Assembly: GCA_963920705.1 (NCBI GenBank)
Contig: OY987228.1
Coordinates: 14,987,187-15,051,186 of the forward strand
Origin: Odiellus spinosus
Taxonomy: Eukaryota; Arthropoda; Arachnida; Opiliones; Phalangiidae
Length of the DNA stretch: 64,000 nt
Direction of reading: 5' to 3'
Of the stretch, positions 27,398 through 40,524 are shown in pieces (within the stretch, counting starts at the first letter, position 1; each line of letters begins with the position of its first letter). Made by a program: the position numbers and the translations under genes. The notes under the pieces are model-generated. The model did not search any database. It saw only the letters and a program-made list of their open reading frames with translations, and was not told the DNA's origin.

Positions 27398-27406
27398 GTT
27401 GGCTCT
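27328..27406. repeat. duplicated (CT)n microsatellite
   Basis: Two CT runs of similar length, each followed by the same 'cgttggctctct' spacer, lie back to back. The unit of about 40 bases (gctctctat, then CT repeats, then cgttg) is present twice. This suggests a unit duplication by slippage or unequal exchange rather than simple CT expansion. Confidence 0.85.
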
Positions 27407-27659
27407 CTTCATCGCCAATGACCCACTACATCAAGCTCCATTTTTCCCATTCTATGCACGGTTTTATTTGGCAGTGTTATGTAAGTGGGCTAAGGTGGTA
27501 CGTTCGCCTTCTGCTGGACAAGTATATAGCTTTGAAATACTATCATACAAGCTGAGTAAGACGAGAAAAACGTGAAGAATCATCCCTAGCTTTGGATAAG
27601 TTCGCCTGAGATTTTCTGATCTAAAAAGCTATCTCAACTAGGTCAAGTAACTTAAAGGA

Positions 27660-27735
27660 GTCTTAATTAAAAAGTATTTAAATGAAGAGACACGTGATGG
27701 GTCTCTTAATCCTTTAAATACTCTTTAATTAAGAC
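27660..27735. repeat. 76 bp AT-rich palindrome
   Basis: The left arm (27660-27691) begins gtcttaattaaaaagtattt and ends gaagagac. The right arm (27701-27735) is its near-perfect reverse complement, ending aatactctttaattaagac. The central spacer is 9 bases (acgtgatgg). There are only a few mismatches and one small indel. It may be a very short MITE or a cruciform-forming palindrome. I could not find a convincing target duplication directly outside the arms. Confidence 0.75.
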
Positions 27736-30700
27736 AACCATGCTATTTCAGAAATTTTACATTTATTAAAGGTGAAATACATAGACTAGACTTTATAATA
27801 CTAGAAATTGCATTAGCCAATAGAAAATCTTAATACTTTCGTCTTTGTCCGTGATAAATTATACCCACCATATTTCAAGTAAAACGATTATATTTTAATC
27901 TTTCAAATGATATAAATCAAACTTAATGGATCTGAAGTATATAATCACCACTATAAATAACGGTTCATTGACTTTAGTCAAAAATTACAATACATCTAAG
28001 CTCAATTTTGCACAAAGAATTTTAAAAGTTTTATCTACATAAAATCGAAGACGCGATGATGAGAAATTGATCTATAAGTCAATTACATCTCGAGTTGACA
28101 CTACGCGCGAAGCTATTCTATCCGTTACCTCTGTCGTTCATTAACATAGAGAAGGAGGGAGCCATTCTTTTGGAGTTGCGCCACAACTCGTGGGGAAATT
28201 GACAGTGGAGAGTACTAAGTTTGAAGAAAGGATTTTTATGGAGCATAACCTAGCTACGCCAAAAATCCGAATTTTTTTATATTACGGGATAAAGTTATAT
28301 ATACCAACTAGGGACAAATAACGGGGGATTTTGGATACCAAAATCGGTTTATTCTCCTATATAATTCTACTTCCCCGAGTTTCATAATGTCTGAAGAGGC
28401 TCATAAATTTAGACCCGTTTCCTCCCATATATCTATACTAAAACCCGTCATCTTAAACTTTAAGAAGCGAGGGAGAATAATAAAAAAATGCTTCCTTTAA
28501 AGATTTTGACGTTTAATCAATACCGTATTTATATAGGTTTTCCCTTAATATACGTGGGTTTTTGTATAGAAATTCCATATCCCAGCTAGTCCAGGGTGAA
28601 TATATAATTCAAACTATATACCACCACCCCACAAAATCATGGTATAATATATTTCGATAAAAATAAACCATATACAGCCACCACCCAAAAAGGGACCACT
28701 CATCATTTTATAAAAGTTTAGGACCAAAAAATAGAACCTGAAAACTTAGGAAAACTTTACGAGAGTATATAATTTAGATACAAGTTTAAATAACTAGTTT
28801 GACTTAAGTATCTAACAAAAACCAAATATTTAATTAAAATTAATGACAATTAGTTTAAAAGAGAAATTCAGCACGACAAGAAATTAGTTTATGTCGATTA
28901 TCTATATCTTTTAAATAAGCCTAATCTACTAAATAATTATAAACCAATAAAAAGCTAGAAATCTATTTTTAAATTAATTTAAATTAATGTGAGCTTAACA
29001 GGGACCTATTGGGAATTTGAAATCTCGTCGTTAATGAGTCTCCAGCCAATAATATATATAATGTTTCGCAACAGCGTTGCAGGCAAAATAAAAAAAAAAA
29101 AAAAACCTCTCGAAGATGCGATAGGACCCTTTTTAGATGGTTTAAATATAAGTACAAATGGATATTTAAACAGTTCATCCGTAATATTTTGACTGAATTA
29201 AATTAATTATATCTTACAAATTACCAATAAAAGTAAGTTCTTAATATCATTCCTAAATAAATTAATTAAATCGCTAAAAAAGGGGTATTCAAATTAATGT
29301 TTTGTACCGCGTGACATTAGAAAATAACGAAACCATCAAAGACGAATCAAATTTTAGATGGCTAGACGAAGTATGGAAATGGGGGAGGAAAGGGGTTTAT
29401 GGTAAATTCCTTAGCGACCGTTAATCGCCGAGAACTAATAACATCGTTATAAAAGGGAGAAAATGAGGGTGAAACGAGAGAGTGCAGCCATAAAAGCAAA
29501 AGAGCCGTTAAATGACGACCAAATGATCGAAAAGGAAACTACCACATTTAGTATATGCTCCGCAAAAAGGGCTAAACGTTAAAACCTTGCCCTTGAAAGT
29601 GGAATACAGACAGAAATAGAAGGTATAAAAAAATATAACCTAGCATATCGTATATAGAATTAAACCCTAGAGCCAAGAGGTACTTTAATAAATTACAGCC
29701 TTGGAAAGATGAGTTTTCCAATGAAAACCGTTTTTTCTAAGGACATTTACGTTCCTACCCAGACTGCGTCTCAGTATATATAGCGTCCTACGAGGGTTCA
29801 TAAAGAATTATAGCTGCAGTAACGAAGGAATCTCTAAGGAAAAGGCCAAGGCGCTACCAGCACAAAACTCGCGCGCGGTACTAGCGATATCGGATTAATT
29901 TCGGCTCGTTAGCCGCTTTTCTCGCGAACGAAACTCTCGTCAGTCCGTTCGAATCATCCGAATTAATACTTTTAAGAACGAGAAAAGGAGGTAAGGCGGA
30001 TATGTTTGAGCTTAACGAAACTGAACCCTACAGGTTTCTACCCATTGCTTTCGAAATAAGTCTCCAAACCTCCTTTTCTCAGGCCAACCGTAACGGAAGA
30101 GGAAAAGCCGAGTTAGCTAGGAGAGAGAAAATGAAAAGTATACGCGTCTATATTTAAGCGCTTCTGGAATCGCTATATCGGGGAACTTATCTCGTTAAGG
30201 CCGGTACCCTCTCCTCCAATCCTATCGGATTCCCACCCACCCATTCTTAGTTTCCCTGGAGGGATACATCAGTGGGCCAAATATCGAGCTTTAAGGCCTT
30301 GGCCCTCATCTAACGACCCTTTCTACCACCTAAACTCCCCCAAAAAATGGGGGAAAAGAACTAGGGAATCATTCTTAAGTCCAAAGATTGGGTGAAGGGA
30401 CCTAAAGTCTGTTCATGGTTTAAAAACGAATATAAAGAAAGGCTCGAAGGGATGTATTGTTAAGAAAGCTCTCATACACTGTCAAAGCTCACAGTAAAAA
30501 AAGTTTGCCTCAATGACCAATTTCCTGCTAGAAATACAATATAGAGATTGGAAAATGGTATTTGGAACGTCTACGTATACGTAAAGTTAACTTAATTATA
30601 CAGTTTTTTCGTCGAGTAATCAAATTTGTTATCTAATCAGCTAATTACTAAAATCCTATTACAAGATGAGGAGGGGATAAGGTAGTAATTGTTTGAAATA

Positions 30701-33700
30701 CCAAAAATCGATAATGAAATACAGAGAAAATGGAATGAAGTTGTCAATCGCCGTCATACAGGGAAATATAAGCCCCTATGGAAGCTAATTAAAATCAATT
30801 AATTTAAATTCTAAAGTAAAACTTAAGAAATCAAAATACTAAGATTAAACTTTTCTTTAGATAAGCCTTAAAGCGAAGTTGGCACGGATTTTTCAGAAAC
30901 TTCGAATGGAAATTGAGTAGCATTTTTGGAAAGATAGATATGAAACAGTACACTGAATATGTCATTGAAAAAATTACCGCAATCGTAAAGTAAATATTTT
31001 ATAATCACCATCTTCAAAATTTTAAAATAAAAATTCCCCGCAATACTACGTCATCAAAATGGTCGAACAAGAAAAGGGGTTCGACTGTGTTTTTTTCCCC
31101 AGGGGCATCTGACGGGGTTTCGGGGATAGTTTTAACACCGATATCACCCGATAGAGGGAACCACTAGGATGGTGTACTCCGAAACAGAGGATGGAAATCG
31201 AATAGGATCAATGGATCGCGGGGCAAAGATAAGTCAGTTGGCGAGGAAATGAAAGAGCCCACGAGTAAACGATCGACGGTTTCGTATATAGATTGCGCTT
31301 TTCCCACCAATTGTGTTCAGGATTCTCCTATCCATATATATAATATATATATTTACGAACTAAGGGAACTAAGCGTAGAAATGGGGCTCTAAGGGAGACA
31401 GCTAAGGAGGGAAAATGACCAGAAAACCTTGGCGCTTCGTACTTTTCAATCACGCTCTGTCGAATCTTATCTGAATCTATGGAAAACCCTCCCAATAGGC
31501 AATTTCGTCGATAAAGCCTCGTTTGGTTTTCGGTGTAGGAAGGCGTATAAGAAGCAGAGGGTAGACTCCGATAAGCCAGGACTTAAGTTTCAAAGGCGAG
31601 TTAATACGCTTGAATAAATTACAATTAATCAGGGATCTACCAAGAATGATAGCGCTATTATTATATACACCTTAAGACTTAGCTTTCCGCCTTATTTAGA
31701 CGTATTTTCAGTATATTTTAGGCGAATGAACGGAGAATTATAATTTTAATAATCGCGTATATAGGTATAAAAGAGTTTCCACATGAACTTTTGAAGTTAT
31801 TACAGCTACTCGAAGAAATAACTTACCCTGAACTACTTATCAAGACAACTTACATCAGTACGAGTACGTTGAAGTATCAGCATATATTTAGATTCAAGAA
31901 ATTATTACTAGAAATAATACCTAACGCCTGCACTCGTGATTCAACCACCACGCAACTAAGCTCAGAGAAAAGATACCTTACAGGGGCAGACGATTTAATG
32001 TATTTTAGATTAGACCCCTGTAGAAATGTTTTACCAGCAATGCAAAACATTACCTTTCTTGAAAACAACGTAATTTCTGCAGTGGATGATAAAAACAAAT
32101 CATATAGACATATACTTTGCCCAAACACTCAATGCCTGACCACCCTGCGGTCCATTGGATTGAGTATCCAATTATTTAGTACGATGTCGCTTAGTTCGTT
32201 TTAAAATCGAAACGAACTACGATCGCGCGACGTAATAGGACGCGCCATCCCATGGGTCGTATCGCGCCTATCAGGCAATAAGATTCGATGTAGAATTGTC
32301 TATAGGTTTGATTAGTAGAAACCAACCTTGGAAATCATATAATTTACATTTTACCCTAATAAATTCGTTTTTATGCGGGGAATTAAAAAAAATAAATAAA
32401 AAATCCAAATTGAAAACGAATCGAGTTAGATTGAAGAAAACTTCCTCGCAAAAATTCCAGCCACAGGCTTTTGGTTCGAAAATTATATTGTACCAGTACA
32501 CGAATAAAGACTAACCCTTTTAGAGATTTTACGGGTCAGAGAAACAGTGGAAAATATTTCTCTTCCTTTTAGCATCGCGCGAATAACGGTAAAAAATGAA
32601 TCGGTTGGAGCGAAAATGGGGTTTATATATAGCTGGTCTATTCTTAGTTTTTCACTCCCTCAAGGCCCAATCGCTACTTCTTTTCTCTATCCATTCATCT
32701 TAGAGTAGGCCAACCTCGCGCGGCAGCCACGCACTAGTAGTTGCCTATACGAGAAGAAAAACAAACATTTTTCGTCTCCTACACCTCGTAACCCCCTATT
32801 TTTTTTTTTTTTTTTTTTTTTTCTTTTTCTTTTATTTCATTTCTTTCAAGAGATGGGACGCTAGAAAAAACCCGCGGGAGGACAAGGGGTATAAGATTTT
32901 TTTTCCTTCCAAGATACACGTCAGTTTTCTTATACCATAGCGCGTTCTGTCCAATCACCTTTTACGCCTCTCACGGGTTTTCGTTACCATGGTGACCGTG
33001 TACCCAAAGATTACGCGATATTTTTCTTTTCTTTGGAAATAAGATGGGATAATACCCGGTTTCCATTGGGCGAATTTCGCATAATTTTAGCGGAAAAGGA
33101 AAAACGCTTTCAATTGTTTCGTTTTTATCGAATATTTTTCCCTAGCCAATCACGGACCATCTTAGACCTGACATTTTGACGAGGGCAGCAAGGTGATTTA
33201 AGGTCGAGTTACCGATTACTTTAAATATTTTAAAATGATTAACGATTCAGTTTTTTAATAGAATTAGATAATGGAAACAGTTTATAACTGGCTTGTTTAG
33301 AAAAATCAATAAATTAAGGCTTAAGTTATTTCGACCGAGTATTTTCTAAAGTCCAATTAAAATCGCATAAGAGAAAAATAGATTTAAAAGCGGAATTTCC
33401 GTTTTCCGCGTTTCTTGAAAAATCGTACCAGCAAAGAAAACGCCCAATGGCAACCGAGTGTAAAGCGCACGAGGCCAAATGAATAAAAAAAAAGAAAAAA
33501 AAAAAAAAAAAAAGGGGAGGGTGACCGGAGTAAAAGGATGGATACGAGAGAAGAAAAAAATTATATCTTTCAAAGAATGAGACTGTAAGGAGGAAAAAAG
33601 ACCCGTGTCTGAACAGTTTTCTGATCAAAGAAGCCCTCTAGAGGTTTTACGGAATTTATTAAGGCCCTATAGCTACCAAAATCAATTCGGGAATGCTGTT

Positions 33701-34068
33701 TGAAAAAAAAAAAAAATAAGATGGGTTTCTGTCAAGAACGATTTAATACGTTTACAATTTAAGAAAACGTGTATAACATTTTTCATGTAATTCAATGTCA
33801 TAAATAACTAATGAAAATAAAGCGACAGTATGACATTTACGAGTTAAAGGAATGTTGAAATGTCATAGCTAAAATTAAGAGCAATTAAAGTTGAATATTA
33901 AATTTATTTAACTCTAAAAGTTTAAAATAAATCTGCGTAGTCAATAGATTTGGCAACACTCCCAAAACTAAGCCAACAAATTATAGAAATAGCCTAGATG
34001 CTTGCGCCAAATCAAGGTGAAACTAACTAAGATTTAAAAATTAATTATCAAAAGTGGTTATGCGTCGC
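27736..34068. other. intron 1, second part, nothing recognised
   Basis: AT-rich intronic DNA with homopolymer runs (24 T at 32799-32822; A at 33485-33493 and 33495-33513) and short TA runs near 31337-31350. Short open frames overlap on opposite strands and have no recognisable domains. Confidence 0.55.
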
Positions 34069-34679
34069 TTAAAAGGAGAATGCAATCTAACAACAAGTGA
34101 GGTTTTATCAAGAATCCATTCAGGTTCCATAAGAATATGGGAGCATAGCTTTAGCCTCTGGTACCATCCTCCCAAACTTTGTAACAAAAGTTCGTCTGCA
34201 ATTTTCGCAACATTTGTACGCTTAGATCTTTTTTCGGTCGGCTCCATTTTTATTACCCAAAATATTATGTCAAGGTCGTTAGTGGCGCGGGTTAATAATA
34301 TAATGTCAGAAGCGATTTACTTGAAAAATCGATTCGAAGCAGACGAACTTTCGCTACAAAGTTTGGGAGGATGGTTATTGAATCGCGGCCCTCCCATATT
34401 CTTATGGAACCTGAATGAATTCTTGGTTTTATCGATCCTTTATTTAAATCGGCCTAATCCAACGGTAAAAAATTTACAAACAAATATTTAACTAGAAATA
34501 AATTTAACATTAACCATCAAAATAGGCTTAACTGGATTCATGGAGATCAAGAACTCCCCATATAAGGACTAGCGATGGGGAATGAAGGATTTGTAAATTT
34601 TTACTGGTGGATTAGGCCTATTTAAACGATAAGGAATCGATAAAAAAAAATCACTTGTTAAGTTGCATTCTCCCTTTAA
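34069..34679. mobile_element. TTAA-flanked foldback MITE, copy 2, interrupted by MITE copy C
   Basis: TTAA lies at 34069-34072 and 34676-34679. Inside these, the ends read AAGGAGAATGCAATCTAACA on the left and, reverse-complemented, 'agggagaatgcaactta' on the right. Internal phrases shared with the 8842-9246 copy include 'ggattaggcctatttaaacg', 'taaggaatcgataaaa' and 'aataggcttaactggattca'. The element is split at 34102-34432 by MITE copy C plus its target duplication. Removing that insertion leaves about 290 bp, shorter than copy 1. The central inverted arm seen in copy 1 is mostly lost here. Confidence 0.85.
34109..34425 (+). mobile_element. 317 bp MITE, copy C (perfect 7 bp TSD, nested)
   Basis: Full length, starting CAAGAATCCATTCAGGTTCC and ending in the inverted counterpart, with perfect GTTTTAT duplications at 34102-34108 and 34426-34432. 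It lies inside the TTAA element at 34069-34679, so the insertion of this copy is the younger event. It differs from copy B at only a handful of positions. Confidence 0.95.
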
Positions 34680-35293
34680 GTAGAAGCTTTTCCAAAAATA
34701 AAAATAAAAATTGGAATCTAGACCTAAATTATAGAAATCCGCAACTAAAGAAAGACCCCAAAAATAAAAATTCACCCAATCTCACAGTTCATCGAACCTT
34801 TAAGGATCTCAATCTATAACTAAATCAGACTTCTCCCCATTTCAAATTACCTATCATCCTCCGCGTCCCGAAAGGAACAATAAAAGCCCCCCTCCCCCGT
34901 CTTATTTTCCGTTATTCTTATATCCACTCTCTTTCCCCCGCCCCTAGGGAAGTATGGGGTCGAAAGAAGTGTACTTGATGAAGGCTAAGATGCTATTAAA
35001 ATACGTCAGATGGTTTCTTTCATTCCAACCACTGTCACCCACTCTCCCTTCCACGCATCTCAGCTTCCCCAAGCTTACTACTTATATAAGAAAACCGAAG
35101 CGAAAGTAACCAGATGGAAAGAATTACTTTGTTTACTGTTTCGCCGGATTTGCTAAGTAATAAAAGGGTACATCAAAATGACAAAAAGGACGTATCTACA
35201 ACTTTACGCGAATTGCGATGTTTCAAAAATAACCATTTTCTTAAATTTAAAACATAGTCGAGTTTATACTAAATCTATTTTCTTAAAAGGTAA

Positions 35294-35471
35294 AAATGAA
35301 CGAGCTTTTGAATTATTTTTTTGAATCTGCACATTAAATATCCCACGAATAAATTTCCACAGTTTTTAGGCGACATTTTAGTACTAATTTTGAATTCTAA
35401 ACTTAGGTTAGATTGATAAATTCGGGCTAATCATAATTTAAGCTATTCAACAGTTTCATTAAAATGTCGCC
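35294..35471. repeat. dispersed repeat fragment with 12 bp inverted repeat
   Basis: The block at 35294-35345 ('gcttttgaatta', then gaatctgcacattaaata) closely matches 48577-48631. Just after it, ggcgacatttta at 35369-35380 is inverted exactly at 35460-35471. The shared block followed by an inverted-repeat structure in both places suggests two decayed members of one transposon family. Confidence 0.5.
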
Positions 35472-37103
35472 AGAAAACTAGAATGACGTCATCCGAATAT
35501 ATTAGGAAATATGTACTGTTAAGCCGGGAGCGGTTGGATTCATCCGATTTGTTATATTATATATTTTCATTTACAAGTTTCATTAGTAACTCATATTTTC
35601 CCTTTAAAATTAATGTTGTATATTATCATAAATTATGAAAATAGACCGTCCCAAGTTTGCCTTCGCTTTACCTTATTAAAAAAATGATCTATCTCGTGAA
35701 TTTAAAACAGTCAAACTAAGTGAAGGAATTATATTATTAAAAATGAGATTGAATCTATTTACCTTTAATAAAACTAAACTTATTTCTGACTAATTAGATT
35801 TTGAAAACTAAAACCTACGACGTCATTTTAAATTAGTAATATTTCGTTAATTATATTTTGACAACTTAAACCTTTAACAGATATCACAGCCGAAAAAAAT
35901 GGCCTTTCGGCCAATTAAATCAAGACAAAAATATTAATTTTTCTCTAAGCAAGGTTGTTAAAATTTCTGAATAAAACTAAGCTTAACACGCTGAAATTGG
36001 TGACTCATCTAAATATCTAGTATCTTTAGTTGCTACGTTTGGTGTTGGTCAAGAATCTCCGAAAAAAAAAAGCATCACCTTGACAGTAAGGTAATAATGT
36101 CAGGCGATTATGTCGGAGAATAAAATCTTATTTGGTTGGTCGTTGTCTACCCTAGCGAGAAAACTCAAGCTGCGTTGGGATGGAAAAGGAACTTAAGGGA
36201 AGAAACCTTATAGAGTAACCTCACCATCACGCATAAATCTTAATCAACGCTTTCTCCTTATTTCGAGTAAATCTGGTAAAAGACGCTTGCGTAACTTGGT
36301 AAAAAAAGCATTTTTTGTTATCTTCTATCTTTTACGCAATCTAGCGCAACAGTTTGTTCAACTAACAATGTAAGACGCCTTTTCGAGATAAGATATTTTT
36401 ATAGATCAGGTATTCCTTAAAATGTCTCGAAACTTTAACCAAAAAGTTGAAAGTTAATCCCCGGTCCATCCTTTCTACCTAACATAAAACAGGATTTATA
36501 CTTGACTAACGAAATTTATTTCGCTGTGGAAACTAGACGTCAAACTTTTGTGAAAAACAAGTCTTTCCAATAAGGAATGTACGGGTTTAACTATATACTA
36601 TATAGAGAAAAAAACAAGTTGGTTAAAATTAAATAGAATTTCTCAAGTTGTTGAAAATGAATTTGCAAAAATACTTCGAATAACAGAGACAAAGCTGATC
36701 TTAGGAGATCATTCACAAACCCTTTTAAAACATACGATAGGTTGAAAAGACCTATAAATTATAACAGAAAAACAGTTTTTCTATTGTAAATTAAAGTTTC
36801 TTCCACGGTTAAACAAACGAGTATTCTTCAGACTACAAACAAAGTTTTGACCCCTTTCGTGGGGTGATAGGTACAGACCACCCCTTCATTCCCCAGCACA
36901 AAGACTCTCGGTAGTTCTAAGACTGCGATATACCTTAGCTTAAAGTGATGCTGTCACCATTTTTAGAGGCTCGTAACAATAAAAATTTTAGTATAGAAAA
37001 TATAGCTTAAAGTATAGTTTAAAATTGTGCATCTCTAGTTTGCCGCGTAAATCAAAATTAAAATGAAAATAATATATATCCCTTACCAAAAAAAGGAAGT
37101 CTT

Positions 37104-37198
37104 AAGAGGTCTTGGGAAAGTCTTCCATTATGTCAATAAGTCTTGGCGAAGTTTTAAAGACTTCCCCGAGACTTCTGTAGTGTTCTTGAAGACCTCTT
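37104..37198. repeat. imperfect hairpin
   Basis: The ends aagaggtctt (37104-37113) and aagacctctt (37189-37198) are perfectly complementary, and the intervening sequence contains repeated 'aagtctt'/'aagactt' words that extend the pairing. The function, if any, is unknown; chance assembly from a low-complexity repeat is possible. Confidence 0.45.
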
Positions 37199-40100
37199 CA
37201 AATGATCAGACTAACATTTTCCCGTAAGGGATAGATTTCAATCTAGAAGTAGATTTCGGTCGAAAACTAGATTTAGAATGGTTAGATAATATGGCCCCAA
37301 ATCAGAAACAAGAGATAAAAAAACGCTCGAGAATCAATTGCGGGCTTCATAATAGCCACGCGACCACAATGATGGTCGTAATGATGCGGGCAATTTTTTT
37401 TTTCAAAAATTTTGAAGACCGCGATTTAAAAAAAAAACAATTTTTACTGTTGTGCAAGTCTATATATATTTCTAGCCATTTCTTAAGGATCTTTCCAAAA
37501 ATGCTACTCATATCCCATTTGGAAGTCGTGCTATTTTTATACAACAACGAAAACACGACCCATCAAAACAAAACATTCCTTAAAAAATATTTTTAGGAGA
37601 AACCCAATAATAAAACAGAAATATATATATAGAAAACTCAGACGTTATCCTCGCCTTTTAGAAACGGTAATCCGGTTAGATCTGTCCAACTGTTTCTCCT
37701 CTAGCTGCACCCGCATCAGCCCATCTTCCATCACTACATATACTTTTACTCAGCGTCTCCATCCCTATCTATCTAAAGCTTTGGGGGCTTTAAAAATAAG
37801 GGTCAGCGCTTTTTTTGGAGCCAAATGCTTAGCCAAGTTAGAAATCGTCTTTGGAAAAGATGTTAGGAAGAGGGAAAGAAGGACAGAGTGAGAGGAAAAA
37901 CCTGAAATAAGACTTCGCAAGAAGTTGGGATAAAAAGAAAATATAAATTGCACCCTCTCTCCTCCCTAGTTTTATTCTTCCATCGTTCCGAACGAATTTA
38001 GGAAAAGCATTTCCACCCCAAACGAAAAATAAAAGTTAAAAAATAAATTAACCCTCCCTCCTTTCCCCCGCATCCTTTCGTTGCCCTAAAAGGAAATAAA
38101 GGGAAAGGGTAGGATGATGAAGGGAAAAGAGAAATAAGATTTATCCTAAAATCGTCTTAACTCTCTTTTGATTACAATTTTCTTGGAAGGGTGGGTCGCA
38201 TTTCAAAAAACGTCTTGAGAAAAAAAAGATTATTCCATTAATTCTAGAAGATTAAAAACTTTTAAAAATCTACCCGGTCAACTTATTTCAACGTAATATA
38301 CGTAGATTTGTCGCTAAGTCCTACGAAATTCAAATTTAATTAATAAGGTTTGAATCTACTGGCTATCTAAGGTTCCCACAAACAATCTCCTAATATTGTT
38401 CAAAACACGAAACGTTACCAATCCATCAAATATAACTAGAACCCATTGATATCGGGGTTATTTTATTATTAAAAGGTATAATGAAGACGAAGAACATGCA
38501 ATTTTTAATCAGTATGAAAAAAATTAAAATAGCTCGTTAATTTACAGCTAGTTAAAATCACAATTTTGAGCCCATTAAGCCGAACTCCAGGGTTAATAGG
38601 CAAAGCTTACCTTTTGTGAAAACAGTAAACAACTATACTTTGAAAAAGTAAAACCGAAAGACCTATACCTTAAACTCTAATACGCATGATCCAAGCTCGA
38701 GACTAACTAATCTTTGATCAGCTGCTGTAATTTTTAATAGGAAAATAGATTTTCTTAGGCTTAGCGGACTCAATTCGTTACGTTGTCAATTAACTAAAAA
38801 TTAACGGGAAAATGTATACATAATTCTAGTTTTCATTATCCCTTTAAAATAATTTAAGTCTTGACGTTTTTAATTCTAAACCCCATTCACGTTAACTAAT
38901 GTACCGTATTTATCTTCTAATATTGGATAAACCCAACCCATTAAGTGGAATTTAAGAGTTTCAAGGGTCCAGACGCGTTTAAAACTCTCTAAAATAAACC
39001 AAAACTTCTAGCGAGATAAAAGTAGGGAATAAGGATACCAGAAAATAGTTCCTATATGTCTAACTTAATATTCTTAAGCGTCTCGGGACGTAAAAATTAC
39101 ACGTCTCAGTGAACAGTTTCTGAAATGGGAATATGGTATACATTATAGAGAGTAGGAAAGAGAGGAGAAAACGCTGCCTTGACAAGTTTGACTAGATTGG
39201 CGTCGCTCGGACGCCTAAACCTGGACTCCGGAACGAAACTACGGAGACGGGAAAGATGGAAAAGATGGAAATGGAGAGAAATGAAGAGAGAGAGGGAGAA
39301 AAAATCCTTTTCACGACTTTTACGAGTAGAAATCAAAAGAGACGCGCCAGTTGGGTATTTCTGGCAAGTTTCTAGAATATAGATATGTCCATTTACAATC
39401 TTCAAAGCAACAATAGTATCTTACAAATTAAAAAGGTTTTCCAATAGGAATCCAATAATTTCACGGCTTTCTAAGGTTGTACTCGCGTATGGAGCGACGT
39501 ACGAAAGCCTAGGGAGCGAGAATGGGGTTCAGAGTGAAGAGGATACGATACGATAGGATAGGAAAGTCACTAGGGTCCCATTTCTCGGCTTCTTGTTTTA
39601 CAACGCCAACTATATATACTAAACGCGAGAGAAACCTTCACCCCAATTCACTAAGACTCGGCTCAAATCTCGAATGCTATAGCGTTTAATACTAAGGCGG
39701 AATTTTACGCAATGTGAAACCCAGTAAACAAAAAGTAGTAAATATAAATCTTTTAAAACGAGAAAGGGGCGTATATAGGTGTAGCGAAATCTCGCGATAA
39801 AATTCAACGAAGCGGCAACTCTTCCAAGAAAGATTCTCCGATTCGCGTCGAGAAACCCGTGGGGTAAAAAGAATCGAAGAGAAAGCTAGATATAGAGCGA
39901 AAACCCTGAGAAAAAGCTAAGGATCCAAGGATCTTTCTTAGCTTTAGATGGTGCGAGAGGGAAAGAGTGGCTAATATCCGGACTACATATAGACGCCTAC
40001 GAGATAGTGTATTCAGAAGGGGGTCCCATCGCGAATTCCGGAGTCGATTTGATTCGCAATTTCTTTAAGGACTTCCTTTTTTAACGTTTTTTTGGGACCC

Positions 40101-40200
40101 CGACAATAAACTTTTTTTTACACATCTACTTCGTACAGGGTGTGAATATGAACAACTTAAAATGACAGACGCTTATTTATTATAGTTTGGGTACTGATAG

Positions 40201-40517
40201 CAAGAATTCATTCAGGTTCCATAAGAATATGGGAGGGCCGCGATTCAATAACCATCCTCCAGAACTTTGTAGCAAAAGTTCGTCTGCTTCGAATCGATTT
40301 TTCAAGTAAATCGCTCCTGACATTATATTATTAACCCGCGCCACTATCGACCTTGACATAATATTTTGGGTAATAAAAATGGAGCCGACCGAAAAAAGAT
40401 CAAAGCGAACAAATGTTGCGAAAATTTTAGACGAACTTTTGTTACTAAGTTTGGGAGGATGGTACCAGAGGCTAAAGCTATGCTCCCATATTCTTATGGA
40501 ACCTGAATGGATTCTTG
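40201..40517 (-). mobile_element. 317 bp MITE, copy D (perfect 7 bp TSD, reverse orientation)
   Basis: The same family in the opposite orientation: the segment that lies on the right in copies A, B, C and E (gccgcgattcaataac) is here on the left. Perfect CTGATAG duplications lie at 40194-40200 and 40518-40524. The ends are CAAGAATTCATTCAGGTTCC and the inverted GGATTCTTG. Confidence 0.95.
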
Positions 40518-40524
40518 CTGATAG

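Larger units (their letters stand above)
34680..40193. other. intron 1, third part, mostly unrecognised
   Basis: AT-rich intronic DNA. It contains a dispersed-repeat fragment at 35294-35345 with a nearby 12 bp inverted repeat, and an imperfect hairpin at 37104-37198. A short hairpin near 39915-39945 has complementary 'aaagctaag' and 'cttagcttt'. No gene or exon was recognised. Confidence 0.55.

Noticed and set aside
31791-32204. Open frame of 137 codons on the + strand, with an 83-codon frame opposite
   Set aside because: Peptide composition looks random, with no domain, no splice signals and no codon bias apparent by eye.
34054-34491. Open frame of 145 codons on the + strand
   Set aside because: It runs through MITE copy C and part of the TTAA element; related frames appear wherever the MITE occurs.
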